Positions 56,518 to 64,000 of a stretch of 64,000 nt of DNA are shown here, piece by piece. Location: the NCBI RefSeq assembly GCF_024298965.1, contig NZ_CP085193.1, positions 10,540,001 to 10,604,000 of the forward strand. The letters are read 5' to 3'. The DNA is from Streptomyces rapamycinicus NRRL 5491. Its GTDB lineage: Bacteria; Actinomycetota; Actinomycetes; Streptomycetales; Streptomycetaceae. Position numbers and translations under genes: made by a program. Within the stretch, counting starts at the first letter, position 1; every line of letters starts with the position of its first letter. Below the pieces are notes generated by a model, which had not been told where the DNA came from, made no database searches, and saw nothing but the letters and a program-made list of their open reading frames with translations.

Positions 56518-56972
56518 CCGACTGGCAGGACATCCACGACTGGACGGATCCGCGGGCCGTGCGCGCCGCGCTCGCCGCGGGAGCCGACCCTGACCGCATC
56601 CTCGGCGGCCATATGGCGCCGCTGCACTCCGCGGCCTGCTCGGGAAGCGCCGAAGTGCTGGCCGAACTGCTCACGGTGGCGCGGGAGGTGGACCAGCCGG
56701 ACGCGGCGGGCCGCACCGCGCTGTGGCACGCGGTGCGCAACTGGGACCGGGAGAAGGCGTCGGCGCTCATCGCGGCCGGGGCCGACCCCTGGCGGCGCCG
56801 GGAGGCCGACGGGCGGAGCCCGGGTGAGCTGGCGTGGTGGACGCCGCTGGCCGACCTGGTGGCCGGGGCGCCCGGCGCCCGGGAGCCGTCCCCCGAGGAG
56901 CGGGCCGCGCAGCGGGCGGCCGATGAGCTGATCGCCGCCTTCGACGGCGAGGGCGGGGAGTACCAGGACTGA
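56514..56972 (+). CDS. Ankyrin repeat protein, N-terminal part
   Basis: 152 codons encode two clear ankyrin-like units (HMAPLHSAACSGSAEVLAELLTV and AAGRTALWHAVRNWDREKASALIAAGADPW) and a tail, AAQRAADELIAAFDGEGGEYQD. Streptomyces relatives continue with a C-terminal domain starting VAFVAG, and exactly that continues here in the same frame after the TGA at 56970-56972. The gene looks cut by a nonsense codon. The start overlaps the restored stop of the oxoprolinase-like gene. Confidence 0.8.
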   Translation: MTDWQDIHDWTDPRAVRAALAAGADPDRILGGHMAPLHSAACSGSAEVLAELLTVAREVDQPDAAGRTALWHAVRNWDREKASALIAAGADPWRRREADGRSPGELAWWTPLADLVAGAPGAREPSPEERAAQRAADELIAAFDGEGGEYQD

Positions 56973-56978
56973 GGCTGT

Positions 56979-57532
56979 GTGGCGTTCGTGGCCGGACGGA
57001 GCGTGCCGGAGGTCGTGGCCGCGCTGGGCGGAGACATCGTCGCCACCATCGGCGAGGACGAGGACGAGGTGGAGGACGGCGAGGAAGAGAACGGCGAGGA
57101 AGGAGGCGGGGCCGACTACGCGGATGTCCTGCTGGAGGAGGAGGGGCGCCTGCTGGTCGGCGCGGCGCCCGGTGGCGTGGTGCTCCAGCAGTTCGACGGG
57201 ATCGCCATCCACGGCGAGGAGGTGCTGGCACCGCTCTCCCGGGGCACCGTGGCCGTCTCGGTCTTCGACCACCCCGACGCCTTCATCCACCCCTCCATAG
57301 CCCGTGACGGGGCGATGTGCTCCTGCCAGGAGGTCATGCTCGACCCGGAGCGGGGCGACCCGGAGGAGGCATGGCGGTATCGGTTCGGGACGGCGGGCAT
57401 CCGTCCGGCTGGACGGCGCGGGCGCTGGCGATGGCCGCCGCGGCCACGGGGGTCGCGGTCGACGGCGGTCCGCGCTGGATCGGCCGGCCGGGCAGCACCG
57501 TCATCCTGCTGCCCGAGCGGCTGCGGGACTGA
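56979..57532 (+). pseudogene. C-terminal part of the ankyrin protein, frameshifted as read
   Basis: It begins VAFVAGRSVPEVVAALGGDIVATIG and has an acidic stretch, then QFDGIAIHGEEVLAPLSRGTVAVSVFDHPDAFIHPSIARDG. Near 57387-57389 one missing G shifts the frame. Restoring it gives RFGDGGHPSGWTARALAMAAAATGVAVDGG and a stop at 57532. This domain follows ankyrin repeats in other Streptomyces proteins, so 56514-57532 was probably one gene of about 339 codons. Confidence 0.65.
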
Positions 57533-57755
57533 CGCCCCTGGGAGGGCCCCCAAGCCGCCCCGGGGCTCAACCAGGCAGCCCGATATGAGGCATGGCGTGT
57601 TCGGATCCGTTTGCCGCCGCCACGATCGGAAACCCGAACCGTGTCAAAGCCCGCCCGGACGCGCCCGAATGACCCACGGGCGCCCGCCCCGCGCACCCCG
57701 CGCGTGAGCCCGACGGCGGGTGCTTTCAGCAACGTCGTTCACGGAAGGGGCAGCC

Positions 57756-58021
57756 ATGGCCTGGTGGCATAACGCCGAATGCACGCACGAGGATCCGGAG
57801 CTGTTCTTCCCCGTGGGGGTGGCGGGTCCGGCCGCCCGGCGGCAGGAGTCGCTGGCCAAGGAGGTCTGCCGGCGCTGTCCGGTGATCCAGGAATGCCTGG
57901 ACTACGCACTGGAGAGCGGAATGACCCACGGGGTCTGGGGCGGTACCGGTGAGGAGGAGCGCGCGCGCTGCGCCGTAAGGCACAGCGCAGGCAGCGCGTC
58001 GGCGCACGGCGCGCCCGCTGA
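57756..58021 (+). CDS. WhiB-like iron-sulfur transcription factor (WblE/WhiB1 type), tail frameshifted as read
   Basis: An 88-residue WhiB-like protein once one base is restored. It has the four cluster cysteines C9, C38, C41 and C47 (NAECTHEDPELFFPVG, then EVCRRCPVIQEC) and the GVWGGT turn. As read, the frame after GEEER runs on to 58253 with a non-family sequence. Adding one C near 57960-57967 gives RRALRRKAQRRQRVGARRAR and a stop at 58019-58021, the normal basic DNA-contact tail. GGAAGGGG precedes the ATG. It regulates transcription with a sigma factor and senses redox or NO through its 4Fe-4S cluster. Confidence 0.85.
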
Positions 58022-58180
58022 GCGCTCCGCGGGAAGTGCCGCGAGGTGCGGTCGTTCATCCGCGGCTGTGCCGTGGCCGGCCACGCGGCGGAGCCGCATA
58101 TCGACACTGCCGCGGCGGAGCGGCATATCGACACAGCCCCGCGCCCCTTCGGGGCGCACCCGAACCGCACCGGACTTCAG
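58017..58180 (-). repeat. Dispersed intergenic repeat, copy 3
   Basis: The same element as at 17486 and 26910, in opposite orientation. It holds AGCGCTCCGCGGGAAG, two tandem copies of the GTGTCGATATGC-GGCTCCGCCGCG-type block, the hairpin GCGCCCCTTCGGGGCGC and CCGGACTTCAG. It starts at the stop codon of the WhiB-like gene. Confidence 0.8.
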
Positions 58181-59100
58181 CGAGGCCGCTCAGGCCCGTC
58201 CGGGACGGTCCGCCCGGCAGTCCGACCCCAGGAGGTCCGGCCCAGCGGGGTGAACCGCACCGGAGTGCCGGGGACGGCCTGCGCCGCGGCGGCCAGATAC
58301 CGCTCCGGCACGACGCCCACGACGGGGTAGCCGCCGGTTGTCGGATGGTCGGAGAGGAAGAGCACCGGCCGTCCGTCCGGCGGGACTTGGAGCGCGCCGA
58401 GCGCCATGCCCTCACTGGCCAGCTCACCGTCCCGCGCCCGCTCCAGCGAGGGGCCCTCGGTCCTCAGCCCGATCCGGTTGCTCGCGGCCGAGACGCGGAA
58501 GTCCCCGGTGGAGAGGGTGCGCAGCCCCGCGGGGGTGAACCAGTCGTCGCGCGGGCCGAGCACCACGGGGAGCACCAGTTCGGGTGCGACGCCGCGATGG
58601 GGAACCCCGTCCACGGCGGGCACCGGCCCGCGCGGCCGCCCGAGCCGCAGCACGGCGCCGTCCGCGAGCGGGGCTGGGCCCAGCCCGGAGAGCACATCCG
58701 TGGCCCGGCTGCCGAGCACCGGCTCGGCCTCGACACCGCCGTCGAACGCCACATAGCTGCGCACCCCGTGGGCGGCGGCCCCGGCCTCCAGGAGCGAGCC
58801 CGACGGCACCCGTACGGCCGCGCCCCACGCGGCGGGGCGGCCGTCGACCGTGACCGGACAGGGCGCGCCGGTGACCGCGACCGTCGCCGGGCGGCGCAGC
58901 CGCACCGCGCAGCCGGTGAGCGTGGTCTCCAGGGTCGCGGCCCCTTCGGCGTTGCCCACCAGGCGGTTGGCGAGCCGGTGGGCGGGCTGGTCGAGCGCCC
59001 CCGAGCGGGGCACCCCGAGATGGGCGTGGCCGGCGCGGCCGAGATCCTGGACGGTGGTGAGGGCTCCCGGCCGTACGACGACGAAGGCGCTGTCGGTCAT
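58177..59100 (-). CDS. pxpC: 5-oxoprolinase subunit PxpC (biotin-dependent carboxyltransferase family)
   Basis: A 307-residue subunit of the ATP-dependent 5-oxoprolinase PxpABC. The signature segments are VVRPGALTTVQDLGRAGHAHLGVPRSGALDQPAHRLANRLVGN at the N-terminus and ASEGMALGALQVPPDGRPVLFLSDHPTTGGYPVVGVV near residue 240. It corresponds to the AHS2/KipA domain. Its start overlaps the pxpB stop by four bases. Confidence 0.9.
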   Translation of the reverse strand: MTDSAFVVVRPGALTTVQDLGRAGHAHLGVPRSGALDQPAHRLANRLVGNAEGAATLETTLTGCAVRLRRPATVAVTGAPCPVTVDGRPAAWGAAVRVPSGSLLEAGAAAHGVRSYVAFDGGVEAEPVLGSRATDVLSGLGPAPLADGAVLRLGRPRGPVPAVDGVPHRGVAPELVLPVVLGPRDDWFTPAGLRTLSTGDFRVSAASNRIGLRTEGPSLERARDGELASEGMALGALQVPPDGRPVLFLSDHPTTGGYPVVGVVPERYLAAAAQAVPGTPVRFTPLGRTSWGRTAGRTVPDGPERPR

Positions 59101-59746
59101 GGCGCCGCCCCTTCCGGGGCCGCGCTGCCCGATACCGGGACGAAGCGGACGCGAGTGCCGGGGGTGAAGAGCGCCGCCGGTTCCCGCGCGGTGTCCCACA
59201 GCACGGTGTCCGTGGTGCCGATGAGCTGCCAGCCGCCGGGGACGAGCGCGGATAGACGCCCGTGTACCCGCCCGCGAGGGCCACCGAGCCGACCGGCACC
59301 CGGGTCCTGGGCGTGGCGTGGCGCGGCACGTGGAACCGCTCGGGCAGTCCCGTCAGATAGCCGAAGCCGGGCGCGAAGCCGCAGAAGGCCACCCGGAACT
59401 CGGCGCCGGAGTGGATCCGTACGGCCTCCTCGGGCGTCACCCCCCACCGCCGCGCGACCTCGTCCAGATCGGGCCCGTCGTACCGCACGGGCACCTCGAC
59501 GATCTCGCTGTCGCCGCGGTCGAGGGGCGGTATCCGCCAGCCGGGCAGCTCGGCCGCGAGCCGCCCGGGGTCGGCGAGCCCGTCGAGGAACACGGTGCGG
59601 GCGGCGGGCACGATCTCGCGCACGGAGGGCAGCCGCCGCTCGGCGGCGCGGCGCAGCAACTCCGCGTGGAGCGCCTCCGCCGCCTCACCGCTGTCGAGCT
59701 CGATGAGCAGCCCGTGCTCACCGACGGGCAGGGTCCGCACCGTCAT
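59097..59746 (-). pseudogene. pxpB: 5-oxoprolinase subunit PxpB, frameshifted as read
   Basis: Restored length is about 216 residues of the AHS1/KipI domain: MTVRTLPVGEHGLLIELDSGEAAEALHAELLRRAAER, then FCGFAPGFGYLTGLPERFHVPRHATPRTRVPVGSVALAGGYTGVYP. Near 59245-59251 the frame slips; one restored base gives ALVPGGWQLIGTTDTVLWD and the normal end at 59097. Both overlaps (with pxpA and pxpC) are four-base ATGA junctions, which supports an intact operon and a base-call deletion. Confidence 0.85.
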
Positions 59747-60522
59747 ATGAACGCCGCCACGCGCACCCCCGCGGCGGCCAGCTCGGACCGCACCCGGCGG
59801 GCGAGGTCGGCGGCGCCGGGGGTGTCGCCGTGGACGCACAGCGAGCGCACGTCCACCTCGATGCGCCGTCCGTCGACCGAGGTCACCGCGCGGTCGCGGG
59901 CGAAGCCCAGGGCGCGCTTGACCACCGTGTCCGGGTCGTGGACCACGGCGCCGGGCTCGGTGCGCGGTACGAGCGTCCCGGCGGCGGTGTAGGCGCGGTC
60001 GGCGAACGCCTCGGCGATCACCGGCAGCCCGGCCGTGCGGGCTGCCTCGTGCAGCCGGGACCCGGGCAGCCCCAGCACCGGCAGCGGACCGCCGACGGCC
60101 AGCCTGACGCCCTCGATCACGGCCGCGGCCTGCGCCTCGTCGTGCACGCTGCGGTTGTAGAGCGCGCCATGGGGCTTGACGTAGTGCACCCGCGTCCCGG
60201 CGGCACGGGCGAAGATCTCCAACGCGCCGATCTGATAGGCGATCTCGTCGGCCAGCTCCCGGGGCGGGACGTCCATGCTGCGCCGGCCGAAACCGGCCAG
60301 GTCCCGGTAGGAGACCTGGGCCCCGACGCGCACCCCGCGCTCGGCGGCCAGCTCGCACACCCGGCGCATGGTCGAGGGGTCCCCGGCGTGGAAGCCGCAG
60401 GCGACATTGGCGCTGGTGACGATGGACAGCAGGGCCTCGTCGTCGGTGAGCTGCCAGCGGCCGAACCCCTCGCCGAGGTCGGCGTTGAGATCGATGGACA
60501 GGTTCGCCAAGGATGCGGTCAT
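59743..60522 (-). CDS. pxpA: 5-oxoprolinase subunit PxpA (LamB/YcsF family)
   Basis: A 259-residue LamB/YcsF-type subunit. IDLNADLGEGFGRW at the N-terminus, SANVACGFHAGDPSTM near residue 40, VGAQVSYRDLAGFGRR near 68 and VKPHGALYN near 115 are invariant family blocks; the Asp and His residues form the putative active site. With PxpB and PxpC it converts 5-oxoproline plus ATP to glutamate. It is the first gene of the pxpABC operon, with a promoter-operator 50-80 bases upstream. Confidence 0.93.
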   Translation of the reverse strand: MTASLANLSIDLNADLGEGFGRWQLTDDEALLSIVTSANVACGFHAGDPSTMRRVCELAAERGVRVGAQVSYRDLAGFGRRSMDVPPRELADEIAYQIGALEIFARAAGTRVHYVKPHGALYNRSVHDEAQAAAVIEGVRLAVGGPLPVLGLPGSRLHEAARTAGLPVIAEAFADRAYTAAGTLVPRTEPGAVVHDPDTVVKRALGFARDRAVTSVDGRRIEVDVRSLCVHGDTPGAADLARRVRSELAAAGVRVAAFI

Positions 60523-60572
60523 ATCCGTCCGTTCGGGCGTGGGGATACGTGAGGGGATGCGGATGGCACCAC

Positions 60573-60602
60573 AAGGTAAGCGATCGTTGAACGATCCGAC
60601 AA
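60573..60602 (-). promoter_or_regulatory. pxpA promoter with GntR operator
   Basis: On the minus strand, TTGTCG (-35, 60597-60602) and TACCTT (-10, 60573-60578) are 18 bases apart. The spacer is occupied by GATCGTTCAACGATC (60582-60596), a palindrome apart from its centre. The same layout stands before the DUF969 gene. Confidence 0.7.
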
Positions 60603-60681
60603 GATGGTTGTTGTCCAGTAGCGGTTTCTGGGCTTGACTTCTCGCTATACGGGACGAACGAGACACCGAACAGGGGCTGAT

Positions 60682-61500
60682 GTGGCGTACGGGGCAAAAG
60701 GTGCAAATCGCCGTTCCGGCGAGTCGTCGGACGAGTCGCCGGAGGTGTCGGAGGCGCCGGAGACGGCGGAAGCCGTGGAGCCGGTGGAGCCGGACGGGTA
60801 CGCCCCGGTCCCCGGTCTCGCCGCCGGTCTCGAGGCCGACCGGGCGCTGCTGGGGCGCACCAGCACGGCGGAGCGCGTCGCGGACATCCTGCGCGACCGC
60901 ATCGCCGAGGGGTTCTTCCCGCCCGGCACCCGGCTGTCCGAGGACAGCGTGGGCGGCGCCCTCGGGGTCTCGCGCAACACCCTCCGGGAGGCGTTCCGCC
61001 TGCTGACCCACGAGCGGCTGCTGGTGCACGAGCTGAACCGCGGCGTCTTCGTCCGCGTCGTCACGGTGGACGACCTCAACGACATCTACCGCGTGCGCCG
61101 GCTCGTCGAATGCGCGGCGGTGCGCGGTCTGGGCGAGCCGCCGTACGAGGTGCGGGCGGTCGAGGCGGCGGTCCTGGCGGGCGAGCGCGCCGCCCGGGAC
61201 CGGGCCTGGGAAGACCTGTCCACCGCCAATATCCGCTTCCATCAGGCGATCGTCTCCCTCGCCGAGAGCCCCCGGGCCGACGAACTGATGCGCGCGGTGC
61301 TGGCCGAGCTCCGGCTGGTCTTCCACGTCATGGCCGACCCCCGCCGCTTTTACGCTCCCTATCTGGTGCGCAACCGTCAGATCCTGGAGGTGCTCCAGGG
61401 CGGCGACGCGATGGAGGCCGAGCGGCTGCTCGCCTCCTATCTGGACGATTCCCAGGGACAGTTGGCCGACGCCTACGGGCGGAAGATGTCCCGTCGATAG
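60682..61500 (+). CDS. GntR family regulator (FadR/FCD subfamily)
   Basis: A 272-residue regulator. After a disordered acidic N-terminus (SSDESPEVSEAPETAEAVEPVEP) come the winged helix, STAERVADILRDRIAEGFFPPGTRLSEDSVGGALGVSRNTLREAFRLL at about residues 60-110, and a helical FCD effector domain. The GTG at 60682 has AGGGG 7 bases upstream; a TTG at 60634 has no ribosome site. It lies between the pxpABC operon and the DUF969-DUF979-pcp operon, each with a copy of the same palindrome, so it probably represses both until pyroglutamate binds. Confidence 0.88.
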   Translation: MAYGAKGANRRSGESSDESPEVSEAPETAEAVEPVEPDGYAPVPGLAAGLEADRALLGRTSTAERVADILRDRIAEGFFPPGTRLSEDSVGGALGVSRNTLREAFRLLTHERLLVHELNRGVFVRVVTVDDLNDIYRVRRLVECAAVRGLGEPPYEVRAVEAAVLAGERAARDRAWEDLSTANIRFHQAIVSLAESPRADELMRAVLAELRLVFHVMADPRRFYAPYLVRNRQILEVLQGGDAMEAERLLASYLDDSQGQLADAYGRKMSRR

Positions 61501-61555
61501 AGGTTTCCCAGCGGTAAACGATCCGGCGGGGCCGGAACAAGTTCGTTTCAGGCTC

Positions 61556-61585
61556 TTGTCGGATCGTTGAACGAACGCCTAGCCT
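61556..61585 (+). promoter_or_regulatory. DUF969 operon promoter with GntR operator
   Basis: TTGTCG (-35, 61556-61561) and TAGCCT (-10, 61580-61585) are 18 bases apart, with GGATCGTTGAACGAACG (61561-61577) in the spacer. Sequence and spacing match the pxpA promoter on the other strand. Confidence 0.7.
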
Positions 61586-61640
61586 CCGGTGCACCCTCCT
61601 CACGCCCCCGTGAGGTCCTTGTGCGCGGAAGGCGGGACGC

Positions 61641-62363
61641 ATGATCGTTCTCCTTGGCGTCCTCGTGGTGATCCTCGGATTCGCCACACGACGCAACCCG
61701 TTGCTGGTGGTGGGGGTCGCCGGCATCGCCACCGGACTGCTGGCCAAGCTCTCGCCCCAGGAGATCCTGGCGGCCTTCGGCAACGGCTTCGCCTCCAGCC
61801 GCTCGGTGACGATCTTCGTCATCACCCTGCCCGTGATCGGCCTCCTGGAGCGCCACGGCCTCCAGGAACAGGCCCGTACCCTCATCGGCCGGCTCGGCAA
61901 GCTCACCACCGGCCGGTTCCTCGCCCTCTACCTGTTGCTGCGCCAGCTCACCGCCGCCCTCGGCCTCACCAGCATCGGCGGGCCGGCCCAGAGCGTCCGG
62001 CCCATGGTCGCGCCGATGGCCGAGGGTGCGGCGGAGCGCCGCCACGGCCCGCTGCCCGAGCGGGTCCGCGAGCGCGTCCGCTCGTACTCCGCCAGCGCCG
62101 ACACGGTCGGGCTGTTCTTCGGCGAGGACTGCTTCCTGGCCATCGGCTCGATCCTGCTGATCACCGGGTTCGTCAACACCACGTACCACACCCACCTGGA
62201 GCCCCTGCAGCTGGCGCTGTGGGCCATCCCCACCGCCGTCTGCGCGTTCCTCATCCACGGCTTCCGGCTGCTGCGCCTGGACCGCTCGCTGGACCACGAC
62301 CTCGCCGCCTCCGGCGGCCGATCCGCTGCCGAGGGCAGCCGCACCGCGGAGGAAGCCAAGTGA
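61641..62363 (+). CDS. DUF969 family membrane protein
   Basis: A 240-residue protein with several hydrophobic helices (MIVLLGVLVVILGFATRRNPLLVVGVAGIATGLLA and others) and the conserved block TIFVITLPVIGLLERHGLQEQARTLIG. DUF969 and DUF979 proteins occur as neighbouring pairs next to pyrrolidone-carboxylate peptidase and are thought to form a permease, perhaps for 5-oxoproline. The next gene starts in its stop codon (GTGA). Confidence 0.88.
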   Translation: MIVLLGVLVVILGFATRRNPLLVVGVAGIATGLLAKLSPQEILAAFGNGFASSRSVTIFVITLPVIGLLERHGLQEQARTLIGRLGKLTTGRFLALYLLLRQLTAALGLTSIGGPAQSVRPMVAPMAEGAAERRHGPLPERVRERVRSYSASADTVGLFFGEDCFLAIGSILLITGFVNTTYHTHLEPLQLALWAIPTAVCAFLIHGFRLLRLDRSLDHDLAASGGRSAAEGSRTAEEAK

Positions 62364-63327
62364 TCAAGGCGGAGTGGTTCTACTGGCTCGTCGGCGCCGT
62401 CTTCCTCGCCATGGCCGCCCAGATGGTCGTCGACCGCACCAACCCCAAGCGCCTCGGCTCGGCCGCGTTCTGGGGGCTGCTCGGCGGCTGCTTCTTCTAC
62501 AGCAGCTGGGTGGTGGAGAAGAAGGCCCCGGCCGAACCGCTGGGCGTCGCCGTCCTCGCCATGGTCTGCCTGGGCGGCTTCCCGCTCACCGGGCGCGGTG
62601 TGCCGCGCACCACCACGCCCGAGCAGCGCGCCGCCTCGGCCGCCCGGCTCGGCAGCAGGCTGTTCGTCCCGGCGCTCACCATTCCGCTGGTCGCCGTCGT
62701 GTGCGCCTCGGCCGTCAAGCACTGGCACATCGGGGGCGAACCGGTCCTGGAGGCGGGCAGCGAGACCATCCTGGGCCTCGGCTTCGGGGCGATCGTCGGG
62801 CTGCTGGTCGGCATGGTCGTGGTGCGCGAGCGGCGGCCCGCGGTGCCGCTGCACGCGGGCCGGAGCCTGCTGGAGTCCATGGGCTGGGCGCTGCTGCTGC
62901 CGCAGCTGCTCGCCGTGCTCGGCTCCATCTTCCAGGAGGCCGGGTGGGCACCCAGGTCGGCAAGATCACCGAACAGGTGCTGCCGGAGGGCCAGAAGTAC
63001 GTGGCCGTGGCCGTCTACTGCGTGGGAATGGCCCTGTTCACCGTCATCATGGGCAACGCCTTCGCCGCCTTCCCGGTGATGACCGCCGCCATCGGCTGGC
63101 CCGTGCTCATCCAGCAGATGCACGGGGACGCGCCCGTCGTCCTCGCCGTCGGCATGCTGGCCGGATTCTGCGGCACGCTCGTGACACCCATGGCCGCCAA
63201 CTTCAATCTGGTGCCCGCCGCCCTGCTGGAACTCAAGGACCAGTACGGGCCCATCAAGGCGCAGATCCCCACCGCCGGAGCGCTGCTGGTCTGCAACATC
63301 GCCATCATCTCGCTGTTCGCCTTCTGA
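62360..63327 (+). pseudogene. DUF979 family membrane protein, frameshifted as read
   Basis: Restored length is about 322 residues with many membrane helices: IKAEWFYWLVGAVFLAMAAQMVVDRTNPKRLGSAAFWGLLGG at the start, WALLLPQLLAVLGSIFQEAGVG in the middle, and VGTQVGKITEQVLPEGQKYVAVAVYCVGMALFTVIMGNAFAAFPVMTAAIG to the end. One missing G in 62942-62944 separates the halves. It is the likely second subunit of the DUF969/DUF979 transporter. Confidence 0.83.
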
Positions 63328-63340
63328 AGGGGCCGCTGCT

Positions 63341-63984
63341 GTGACCCGCGTGCTTCTCACCGGCTTCGAACCCTTCGCGGGCTCGGCCGTCAACCCGTCG
63401 TGGCAGGCCGTATCCCTGGTGGCCGCCGATCCGCCGCCCGGCACCGAGGTCACGGCCGTACAACTCGCCTGCGTCTTCGGCACCGCCCTCGAGGAGCTTT
63501 CCGCCGCCGTGGCGGAGGCCGACCCCGACCTGGTGCTGTGCGTGGGCCAGGCGGGCGGCCGTCCCGGTGTCACCGTCGAGCGAGTGGCGATCAACGTGGA
63601 CGACGCCCGCATACCCGACAACGCCGGTCGTCAGCCCATCGACGAACCGGTGGTCGAGGGCGGTCCCGCCGCCTACTTCGCGTCCCTGCCCGTCAAGGCG
63701 TGTGTCGCGGCCGTCCGCGAGGCCGGGATTCCGGCCGCCGTCTCACAGACCGCCGGAACGTTTGTGTGCAACCACGTCTTCTACGGTCTGGCCCATCTCA
63801 TCGCCACCGAGCGGCCCGCCCTGCGCGGCGGCTTCGTCCACCTCCCGTACGTGCCCGAACAGGTCGTGGACGGCGCCGAACCCGCACTGCCCGCCGCCCT
63901 GGCCGCCGACGCGCTGCGGGCGATCGTCGGGCGGCCGTGCACACCCGGACCGATCTGCGCGTCGCCGAGGGGGCAACGCATTGA
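63341..63984 (+). CDS. pcp: Pyrrolidone-carboxylate peptidase (Pcp)
   Basis: A cysteine peptidase of about 214 residues that removes N-terminal pyroglutamate from peptides. The triad is visible as Glu in [12 protein letters not shown], Cys in [12 protein letters not shown] and His in [11 protein letters not shown]. As read, the last codons are in the wrong frame and run to 63994. Adding one G to GGG at 63929-63931 restores the typical tail [17 protein letters not shown] and a stop at 63982-63984. It is the last gene of the DUF969 operon in the window. Confidence 0.9.
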
Positions 63985-64000
63985 ACGCCTATGAGCCGGA

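Overview
The window is high-GC actinobacterial DNA and almost certainly Streptomyces. It carries an nsdA-type global regulator, a WhiB-like protein, a large LuxR-type ATPase regulator, two class I terpene synthases and many GTG/ATG starts preceded by GGAGG-type ribosome sites. The diterpene cyclase at 5551-6474 matches CotB2 of the cyclooctatin pathway residue for residue at every diagnostic position I can recall. This points to a relative of Streptomyces melanosporofaciens in the S. violaceusniger/hygroscopicus group.

Layout. 1-2.7 kb: partial MHS-type MFS transporter, a TetR repressor with a clear operator, and a divergent P450. 2.7-7.6 kb: the cyclooctatin operon cotB1-cotB2-cotB3-cotB4 on the minus strand. 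8.2-10.3 kb: PTS-type dihydroxyacetone kinase operon dhaKLM. 10.5-12.6 kb: a membrane glycosyltransferase-like protein read through into an FMN-binding domain. 12.7-13.9 kb: acyl-CoA dehydrogenase behind a KstR-like box. 14-17.5 kb: UvrA-like ABC protein, AraC regulator and VOC protein sharing a duplicated promoter element. 17.6-22.6 kb: MpaB-family oxygenase, Ser/Thr kinase with eight TPR-like repeats, CrtI-like oxidoreductase. 22.7-33.2 kb: catabolic genes resembling the mycobacterial sterol side-chain set (Rv1533-like flavoprotein, two acyl-CoA synthetases, EchA19-, Rv3521-, Ltp4- and Ltp3-like proteins), interrupted by a chorismate mutase and an acetyltransferase. 33.6-39.7 kb: long-chain acyl-CoA ligase, a second terpene synthase and a divergent regulator. 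40-49 kb: cell-wall amidase, APH-like kinase, nsdA, SpoIIE-type phosphatase, HEAT-like protein. 49-52.9 kb: two GT4 glycosyltransferases and a GDSL hydrolase. 52.9-57.5 kb: 5-oxoprolinase/hydantoinase-like fusion and an ankyrin protein. 57.8-58 kb: WhiB-like gene. 58.2-64 kb: pyroglutamate island pxpC-pxpB-pxpA / GntR / DUF969-DUF979-pcp.

How the genes work together. CotB1 makes GGPP, CotB2 cyclises it to cyclooctat-9-en-7-ol, and CotB3 and CotB4 hydroxylate it to cyclooctatin. The 22-33 kb genes would activate and shorten a branched acyl or sterol side chain. Two KstR-like boxes and two copies of a second palindrome suggest shared control with the distant acyl-CoA dehydrogenase. In the last 6 kb, Pcp would release pyroglutamate from peptides, DUF969/DUF979 may transport it and PxpABC would open it to glutamate. 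Matching promoter-operators in front of pxpA and the DUF969 gene suggest that the GntR protein between them controls both arms.

Quality caveat. Nine genes show a one-base frame break that one extra base, nearly always in a short G or C run, repairs into a family-typical protein. Seven of the nine lie between 54 and 64 kb. I read these as probable base-call deletions, not real pseudogenes, and give corrected gene extents where I can.
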